Positions 58,866 to 64,000 of a stretch of DNA of 64,000 nt are shown here, one piece after another. Position numbers and translations under genes: made by a program. The stretch is from Peterkaempfera podocarpi (GTDB lineage Bacteria > Actinomycetota > Actinomycetes > Streptomycetales > Streptomycetaceae). Below the pieces are notes generated by a model. That model saw nothing but the letters and a program-made list of their open reading frames with translations, did not search any database and was not told the origin of the DNA. The stretch is taken from positions 3,224,001 to 3,288,000 of the forward strand of contig NZ_CP162102.1 in NCBI RefSeq assembly GCF_042466665.1, written 5' to 3'. The number at the start of each line of letters is the position of its first letter. Positions within the stretch are counted from its first letter, which is position 1.

Positions 58866-59525
58866 ATGCGTCTCCTCATCGCCCGCTGCACCGTGGACTA
58901 CGTCGGCCGCCTCTCCGCCCACCTTCCGCTCGCCAAGCGTCTGGTGATCCTCAAGGCGGACGGCTCCGTCTCGATCCATGCGGACGACCGTGCCTACAAA
59001 CCGCTCAACTGGATGTCCCCGCCGTGCACGCTCAAGGAGGCCGACGGCTCATGGACAGTCCTCAACAAGGCCGGCGAGAAGCTGATCATCACCCTGGAAG
59101 AGGTGCTGCACGACTCCTCCCATGAGCTCGGCGTGGACCCCGGCCTGATCAAGGACGGGGTGGAGGCCCATCTCCAGGAGCTGCTCGCCGACCGCATGGA
59201 GGTGCTCGGCGAGGGCTGGACGCTGATCCGCCGCGAGTACCCCACCGCCATCGGTCCGGTGGACATCCTCTGCCGGGACGCCTCCGGCGCCACCGTCGCC
59301 GTGGAGATCAAGCGGCGCGGCGAGATCGACGGCGTCGAGCAGCTCACCCGCTATCTGGAGCTGCTCAACCGCGACCCGCTGCTGGCCCCGGTCAAGGGCG
59401 TCTTCGCCGCCCAGGAGATCAAGCCGCAGGCAAAGGTGCTGGCCACCGACCGGGGCATCGGCTGCGTGGTGCTGGACTACGACGGGCTGCGCGGTATCGA
59501 GGACGACAAGCTGAGGCTGTTCTAG
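58866..59525 (+). CDS. nucS: Mismatch-specific endonuclease NucS/EndoMS (219 aa)
   Basis: Acts in the MutS/MutL-independent mismatch repair of actinobacteria and archaea, cutting both strands at G:T, G:G and T:T mismatches. N-terminal dimer domain: MRLLIARCTVDYVGRLSAHLPLAKRLV. C-terminal RecB-like nuclease with GPVDILCRD, VAVEIKRRGEIDG and VEQLTRYLELL (the Asp, Glu-X-Lys and Gln of the active site). It ends DDKLRLF, a tail of the type that binds the beta clamp. Length is standard. ATG 58866 is chosen at the conserved start and sits 7 nt after TAGGCT. Confidence 0.95.
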   Translation: MRLLIARCTVDYVGRLSAHLPLAKRLVILKADGSVSIHADDRAYKPLNWMSPPCTLKEADGSWTVLNKAGEKLIITLEEVLHDSSHELGVDPGLIKDGVEAHLQELLADRMEVLGEGWTLIRREYPTAIGPVDILCRDASGATVAVEIKRRGEIDGVEQLTRYLELLNRDPLLAPVKGVFAAQEIKPQAKVLATDRGIGCVVLDYDGLRGIEDDKLRLF

Positions 59526-59591
59526 CCGGGCCCGGCCCCGCTCGGCAGGTCGTGAGCCGGGTCGTGAGCACGGAGGAGTCCTGCCGACGGT

Positions 59592-59622
59592 GGGCGGGCC
59601 GCCGCACTGCGGCGGCCCGCCC
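59592..59622. terminator. 14-bp hairpin after nucS
   Basis: GGGCGGGCCGCCGC stem with loop ACT, between convergent nucS and the ATPase gene. Confidence 0.75.
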
Positions 59623-59658
59623 GACTCATCGGACGTCGGGGGTGGGACCCGGACCGGA

Positions 59659-62097
59659 TCAGGGGGTCGACGCCTGGTCGGTGGTGGCGGCGCCGGTGGT
59701 GTCCGTTGGGGTGTCCGTGGGCGAGGCCGGCGGCGTCGGGCTGGTCGGCGAGGCCGGCGGGGTGGTGGGCGGCGTGGTCGTCGGCTTCGACGACGGGCTG
59801 GCGGGCGGGGTGGACGCCGAGGGCCAGCCGGTGGTGCGGCTCGGGGACGGGGTGCGGCTCGGACCGTGGCCGCCGCCCTGACCGGGCGTCTGGGTCGCCG
59901 TGTCCGTCGCCCCGCCGCCGGGGGTCGAGCCGTCGCCCGGTCCGGTGGTGCTGCCGCCGGACGGCTGTGTGCTGCCCTGCGCGGTTCCGCTGGCCGAGGC
60001 GGAGGGGGACGCCGAGGCGGACGCCGACCCCGAGGCGGCCGGGGAGCCCGGAGCGGCCGAACCGTCCAGTCCTGCGGCGTCCGTCGGGATGTCCACGTCC
60101 ACCGAGAAGTCCGGTGTGGTGCTGCTCGGCCCGGGCGGCGTCGCGCTGCCGTCCGTGGTGGTCAGTCCGACGACCGTGCCCAGCGCGGCGAGCACGACCA
60201 CTCCCGCGCCCGCCGCCAGGACATTGCGGCGCCGCCCGGGCTGGCCGCCCTGTTTGCCGGTGCCCTTGCGGCGCCAGGGGATCTGGCCCATCGAGCGGGT
60301 CTGGGCCGGTACGCCGCCCGCAGGCAGGGCTGCGGCGCCGCTGCCGGCGAGCAGCGTCAGCATCCGCCGCGCCACGGCGGCCCCGGCGGAGTCCCCCAGC
60401 GCACCGCGCAGCGCGACAGCCGCCTCGAACTCGGCGCGTGCCCGGTCCTCCACACCCGTCACCAGGGCCAGCACGCCCAGCTCATGGTGGAACCAGGTCT
60501 CGTCGGCCACCGCGCCGGTGGCCCGGGCCGCCTCCAGGCCGAGCCGCAGGGCCTGCTCCCAGGCCCCCCAGCGCAGCGCCAGGGCGAAGGCCGGGGCGGC
60601 GGCGCGGGCCAGCAGTGCCACGGAGCTGTGCCGGCCGCTGTCGCGGTCCGCGTACATCGCCGCGATCAGCACCTGGGCCTCGGCCGCGATCTGCTCGGGG
60701 CTGACCGAGGCATGGCCGACCCACCAGGCGAAGTGCTGGGCCGCGCCATGGGCGGTGTCGCGTTCGGCCCACTCCGCGGCGAGCAGCGAGGCGACACCTG
60801 TGGTGAGCCGGTGGTGCTCGCCCGTGGAGACGGCGAGGCCGCAGTCGACCAGCTCGCGCAGGGCGGTCTCGCCCTGGCCCACGTCGATCAGGGCGGGCAG
60901 ATGGGGTGCGGTGGGGCACTGGCCGCCGAGTGCGACGGCGAGCTGCAGTACGGCGCGGGCGGGGGCGCCGAGGCCGGCGGCGATCCGGACGGCGGGGGCG
61001 GCGCTCTCGGCGACCGAAGGCAGCGGCACGGCCCGCCGCAGCGCCTCCTCCTGGGCGTCCGGGGAGTCGTCCAGGTCGGGGTCGTAGTCTGCGTGGCCGC
61101 CGAAGAGGTTGGCGCGCTCCTCACGGGCGACGGCCAGGGCGTCCGCGGCGACATCGCGGTGCCGCAGCAGTGCACCGGCCTGGACGAAGCGCAGCGGCAG
61201 CCCCTCGGACTCGAACCACAGGTCCACCGCCCAGGCCCGCTCCACATCGTCCAGGGGGCGTCCGGCGAGGGCGGTCAGCAGCTCCAGGCAGGCATCGCGG
61301 GAGAGCAGGACCAGCTCGCTCTCCTCGATCCGCGAGCCGGCCACCGGCGAGGCCACGTCAGGGGTGCTGGCGATCAGGAAGGCGCACTCCGGGGCGCTGT
61401 CGAGGAGTTCCTCCAGCGCGGCTCCGCCCAGCTCCATGTCGTCGACCACCACGATGGCGCCCACCCGGGCCAGCAGCTGCGGCAGGCGGTGGCGGTCCGG
61501 ACGGTAGCCGGGGGCGCGGTGGGTGGCTGCGAAGAGGTCCTGGAGGAGGTCGCCGAGGCTGCGCCGGTAGCCGGTGAGCCGTACCACCCCGTCGGGCGCG
61601 AGGCCCGCGCACGAGTCGGCGACCGCGCTCAGCAGCGCGCTGCGGCCCGAGCCCTCGGAACCGGTGATCCGGACGGAGCGGCCCCGGGAGAGCAGCCCGC
61701 GCAGGCGCTCCACCTCGGCGCGGCGCTCCAGCAGCGGGGTGCCGCCGGGGCCGGTGCCGAGCACCACCGGCGCGGTCGGCACGGTGGAGTCGGGGCGGAC
61801 ACTGCCGGAGCGGGCGAGCGGCTCCGGCTGGGGTATCCGGTCGGCGGGGCAGAGCCGGGCGTCGGATCCGCGCGGTGCGCCTATGCCCACCAGGAAGCGG
61901 CCGGCCACGATCTCACCGGTCCGGATCCTCGCGGTCTCCTCGGTGGGTGCCGTGAGGGCGGGCGCGGACTCCGCGGCGCGGACCGCCGGAAGGGCGTCCT
62001 CGGCGGGTACCCGGACGGCCGGGAGCGCGGAGGTGTCGCGCCGCTCTCCGGTGCCCCCGGGTTCACCGGGCAGGGAGTCCCCGGGTGATGGCTTCAT
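59659..62097 (-). CDS. STAND-like ATPase with a membrane helix and Ser/Thr/Pro-rich tail (812 aa)
   Basis: Residues 1-120 are low complexity. A P-loop region follows, SVRITGSEGSGRSALL, where Arg152 replaces the usual Walker A Lys, with Walker B GAIVVVDDME. Residues ~350-590 are helical (ALRRAVPLPSVAESAAPAV, FHHELGVLALVTGVEDRARAEF) and resemble the regulatory part of LuxR-type STAND ATPases without the DNA-binding domain. A membrane helix (NVLAAGAGVVVLAALGTVVGL) precedes a ~180-residue Ser/Thr/Pro/Gly-rich extracytoplasmic tail with SASASASPSASASG repeats. ATG 62097 has GGAG upstream; a GTG further upstream is possible. Convergent with nucS; STAS gene 136 bp upstream. Confidence 0.75.
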   Translation of the reverse strand: MKPSPGDSLPGEPGGTGERRDTSALPAVRVPAEDALPAVRAAESAPALTAPTEETARIRTGEIVAGRFLVGIGAPRGSDARLCPADRIPQPEPLARSGSVRPDSTVPTAPVVLGTGPGGTPLLERRAEVERLRGLLSRGRSVRITGSEGSGRSALLSAVADSCAGLAPDGVVRLTGYRRSLGDLLQDLFAATHRAPGYRPDRHRLPQLLARVGAIVVVDDMELGGAALEELLDSAPECAFLIASTPDVASPVAGSRIEESELVLLSRDACLELLTALAGRPLDDVERAWAVDLWFESEGLPLRFVQAGALLRHRDVAADALAVAREERANLFGGHADYDPDLDDSPDAQEEALRRAVPLPSVAESAAPAVRIAAGLGAPARAVLQLAVALGGQCPTAPHLPALIDVGQGETALRELVDCGLAVSTGEHHRLTTGVASLLAAEWAERDTAHGAAQHFAWWVGHASVSPEQIAAEAQVLIAAMYADRDSGRHSSVALLARAAAPAFALALRWGAWEQALRLGLEAARATGAVADETWFHHELGVLALVTGVEDRARAEFEAAVALRGALGDSAGAAVARRMLTLLAGSGAAALPAGGVPAQTRSMGQIPWRRKGTGKQGGQPGRRRNVLAAGAGVVVLAALGTVVGLTTTDGSATPPGPSSTTPDFSVDVDIPTDAAGLDGSAAPGSPAASGSASASASPSASASGTAQGSTQPSGGSTTGPGDGSTPGGGATDTATQTPGQGGGHGPSRTPSPSRTTGWPSASTPPASPSSKPTTTPPTTPPASPTSPTPPASPTDTPTDTTGAATTDQASTP

Positions 62098-62233
62098 CGT
62101 CGTCGCTCCGCCCCTGTAGACCGTGACCGGAGGACCGGTCGGCCGCCCGTGCCGCGCACCGCCTTCGGGTGCCGTGGTGGGCCTCTCGATGGCGAACCCT
62201 AGACCCTCGCTCCCCGGCGACCAACCCCGGGCT

Positions 62234-62602
62234 TCAGGCGCGGGCTGCGGCCGCCGCCGGGGCGGCGCTGCCGGCCCCCGGGAGGGTGGCCCCACCGGGC
62301 TCGCAGACGGCGCCCTCGATGGCCAGGATGCGATGCAGCCGGGTGGCCACCAGAAGCCGCTGGAGCTGCCCGGGGACGGCTCGCAGCACCAGCCTGCGGC
62401 CGATCCGCCCGGCCCGCCGATGGGTTCCCATGATCACGCCGAGGCCGGTGGCGTCCCAGGAGTCCAGCCGGGCGAGGTCCAGCACCAGATCGCCCCGGCC
62501 GCCGTCCACCGCCTCGTGCAGCACGGCCCGCGCGTCCGCCGCGGTGCGCACGTCGAGGCGCCCTTCGACGGCCAGCTCGGCGTGGTCGCCCGTGATGCGC
62601 AT
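62234..62602 (-). CDS. STAS-domain protein, anti-anti-sigma-like (122 aa)
   Basis: STAS fold: MRITGDHAELAVEGRLDVRTAADARAVL, then LVLDLARLDSWDATGLGVIMG, the usual phospho-switch loop. The classical DS[ST]G is DATG here: the first Ser is replaced by Ala and only Thr remains, so phospho-regulation by an anti-sigma kinase may be altered. The last ~25 residues are Ala/Gly-rich. ATG 62602 has GGAGGAGAAG upstream. Upstream of the STAND ATPase gene, possibly one transcript. Confidence 0.85.
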   Translation of the reverse strand: MRITGDHAELAVEGRLDVRTAADARAVLHEAVDGGRGDLVLDLARLDSWDATGLGVIMGTHRRAGRIGRRLVLRAVPGQLQRLLVATRLHRILAIEGAVCEPGGATLPGAGSAAPAAAAARA

Positions 62603-62905
62603 GCCCCTTCTCCTCCGCTTTCCTCCCGCATGCCCCCGTGCGGCCGGTGGCGCCGCCTCAGGTGCCCGTTCCAGGTGTGCTTCTCTCTTCTGACGCCGGA
62701 CCAGGTGTGCAGGTTGCTGGGTGCAGACGAAATCTGAAGCGAATTCACTCGTCCGGGGGAATATAGAGAGATCCCTCTTCGTCCCTGGCTCGATTACAGC
62801 CCAATCGGGCGCCGGAATCACCCGTCACGGCGCAGAGGTGAGCAAGTTCACCCCGGGATGCACGGCGGCAGACGCCCGTCGATACCGGGCGTCCGCCGCC
62901 GGCGA
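62603..62905. other. 303-bp region between the STAS gene and hydroxybutyryl-CoA dehydrogenase
   Basis: Contains the STAS promoter, probably in the AT-rich part 62730-62790, and the hairpin at 62864-62900. No gene is seen. Confidence 0.4.
62864..62900 (-). terminator. 15-bp stem with one mismatch after the dehydrogenase gene
   Basis: Arms GGCGGCAGACGCCCG and CGGGCGTCCGCCGCC, six bases downstream of the stop of the leftward dehydrogenase gene. Confidence 0.65.
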
Positions 62906-63763
62906 TCACTTCTCTTCGTATGGATAGAAACCACGGCCGCTCTTGCGGCCGAGGTCACCCGCGGTCACCATTCGCGCCATGATCTCCGGCGGTGCGAATT
63001 TCTCGTCCTGGGTCTCGGTGTAGATGTTCCGGCTGGCGTTCAGCAGGATGTCGACACCGGTGAGGTCGGCGGTGGCGAGCGGGCCCATGGCATGGCCGAA
63101 GCCCAGCCGGCAAGCGGTGTCGATGTCCTCGGCGGTGGCCACCCCGGACTCGTAGAGCCGGGTCGCCTCCACCACGAGGGCGGAGATCAGCCGGGTGGTG
63201 ACAAAGCCGGCGACATCGCGGTTTACCACGATCACCGTCTTGCCGACCCCCTCCGCGAAGGCGCGGGCCTCGGCGAGGGTCTCGTCGCTGGTCTTGTAAC
63301 CCCGCACCAGCTCGCAGAGCTGCATCATCGGCACCGGCGAGAAGAAGTGGGTGCCGACCACGCTCTCGGGCCGCCGGGTGACCGCGGCGATCCGGGTGAT
63401 CGGGATGGCCGAGGTGTTGGTGGCCAGTACCGCGCCGTCCCGGGCGATGCGGTCGAGCTCGCGGAAGACCTCCTGCTTGACCTCGAGCTTCTCGAACACC
63501 GCCTCCACGATCAGGTCGGCGTCGGCCGCGGCCGCCAGGTCCTTGGTGGTGGTGATCCGGCCCAGCGCGGCCTCCGCGTCCTCGGCCGACAGCTTCCCCT
63601 TGGCCACAAACCGCTCGTACGAGGCCCTGATGCCGCCCAGACCGCGCTGAAGCGCCTCCTCGGTGACATCCCTCAGCACCACCTGGTACCCCGCCTGCGC
63701 GGACACCTGGGCGATACCGGAACCCATCAGGCCGGCCCCGACGACGGCGATCTTCTTGCTCAC
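62906..63763 (-). CDS. 3-hydroxybutyryl-CoA dehydrogenase (285 aa)
   Basis: NAD(P)-dependent enzyme interconverting acetoacetyl-CoA and 3-hydroxybutyryl-CoA. Rossmann motif VVGAGLMGSGIAQV, IVEAVFEKLEVKQEVF, NTSAIPITRIA, THFFSPVPMMQLCELV with the catalytic His and Glu region, and VNRDVAGFVTTRLI. The C-terminal domain ends GRKSGRGFYPYEEK. GTG 63763 has GGGAGGAA upstream. Companion to the acetyl-CoA acetyltransferase in the crotonyl-CoA/ethylmalonyl-CoA route; it is not adjacent to it. Confidence 0.95.
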   Translation of the reverse strand: MSKKIAVVGAGLMGSGIAQVSAQAGYQVVLRDVTEEALQRGLGGIRASYERFVAKGKLSAEDAEAALGRITTTKDLAAAADADLIVEAVFEKLEVKQEVFRELDRIARDGAVLATNTSAIPITRIAAVTRRPESVVGTHFFSPVPMMQLCELVRGYKTSDETLAEARAFAEGVGKTVIVVNRDVAGFVTTRLISALVVEATRLYESGVATAEDIDTACRLGFGHAMGPLATADLTGVDILLNASRNIYTETQDEKFAPPEIMARMVTAGDLGRKSGRGFYPYEEK

Positions 63764-63943
63764 GCTGTTCCTCCCACATCCCGTCCGGCACTCCGGCCGC
63801 GGGCAGGGGTCACCGCCCGAGCCGCGCCGCTCCGGTCGGGACTCTAACGTCGGGCGCCCTGCTGTGGTGAGAATGAAGGGTGTGATCTCCGTCCGGTTCG
63901 CCCATAGGGCGGGACGGCCCAGGCACAGGGGAGGTGGGCGCCG

Positions 63944-64000
63944 GTGGACAGTCTCGGTCCGCTGCTCGGACTCGTGGTGTCGCTGGTCGTGGTGGCGGTG
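63944..64000 (+). CDS. Start of a membrane protein (truncated by window)
   Basis: The GTG at 63944 has GGGGAGG (63928-63934) nine bases upstream and is followed by VDSLGPLLGLVVSLVVVAV, a hydrophobic segment, to the right window edge. Only 19 codons are visible. It is divergent from the dehydrogenase gene with 180 bp between. No function can be assigned. Confidence 0.6.
   Translation, partial: MDSLGPLLGLVVSLVVVAV

Noticed and set aside
59590..62088. 832-codon plus-strand frame opposite the STAND-like ATPase
   Set aside because: Arg/Gly-rich shadow; the minus-strand protein has P-loop, membrane helix and a good ribosome site.
1..64000. tRNA, rRNA, CRISPR, IS elements, integrase/att sites
   Set aside because: Looked for by eye on both strands; no tRNA-like cloverleaf, repeat-spacer array, transposase or recombinase was recognised.

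Overview
The window is chromosomal DNA of a high-GC actinomycete, almost certainly a streptomycete (Streptomyces, Kitasatospora or a close relative). Third codon positions are nearly all G or C, GTG starts are frequent, and long antisense shadow ORFs are common. Diagnostic actinomycete genes are present: the GlgE glycogen pathway, the polar-growth genes scy and filP, the mismatch endonuclease nucS, an isobutyryl-CoA mutase and an SCO5389-family gene. From memory, gene content and order resemble the Streptomyces coelicolor SCO5385-SCO5444 neighbourhood; I could not check this by search.

Layout. 1-4375: end of an anti-sigma-like membrane protein, then a two-gene heterodimeric ABC exporter. 4554-16596: glycogen block, with glgP leftward and, divergently, glgE-treS-pep2-glgB rightward. 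Together these convert trehalose to maltose, maltose 1-phosphate and branched alpha-glucan, and degrade glucan. 16716-18960: LuxR-type response regulator and 8-TM histidine kinase. 19462-21818: a SipW-type signal peptidase with two likely substrates. 22218-27115: pta, ackA and pyk, i.e. acetate overflow and the last step of glycolysis. 27191-29966: three leftward envelope or secreted proteins (DUF6230, DUF6114, and a low-complexity protein with a beta-rich tail). 30558-35711: a YbbN/CnoX-type thioredoxin, a TetR regulator, icmA, a DUF3817 protein and a MarR regulator. 36197-41899: M4 metalloprotease, thiamine-binding protein, second DUF3817, DUF2127 protein and three coupled AIM24 proteins. 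41951-45675: MarR regulator, meaB GTPase, acetyl-CoA acetyltransferase and methylmalonyl-CoA epimerase. 46151-51163: scy and filP. 51316-56092: alpha/beta hydrolase and two ABC-2 type transporter pairs, the first with a frameshifted ATPase. 56110-64000: small zinc-binding protein, flavin monooxygenase, SCO5389-family protein, nucS, a STAND-like ATPase with an extracellular tail, a STAS protein, 3-hydroxybutyryl-CoA dehydrogenase and the first codons of a membrane protein.

The genes form mostly short operons separated by perfect GC-rich hairpins without U-tracts. Several genes (glgP, pyk, the second marR, the first AIM24 gene, nucS) lack a Shine-Dalgarno sequence and have a TANNNT box 6-7 nt before the start codon, which suggests leaderless transcripts. 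Acyl-CoA metabolism is a second theme: icmA, meaB, mce, thiolase and hydroxybutyryl-CoA dehydrogenase are all present but dispersed.

I found no rRNA, tRNA, CRISPR array, transposase or prophage. The items most worth a second look are the frameshifted ABC ATPase with its neighbouring near-identical tract, the SipW signal-peptidase island, the histone-tail-like extension on GlgE, the DUF6230/DUF6114 trio and the palindromic operator in the icmA promoter.
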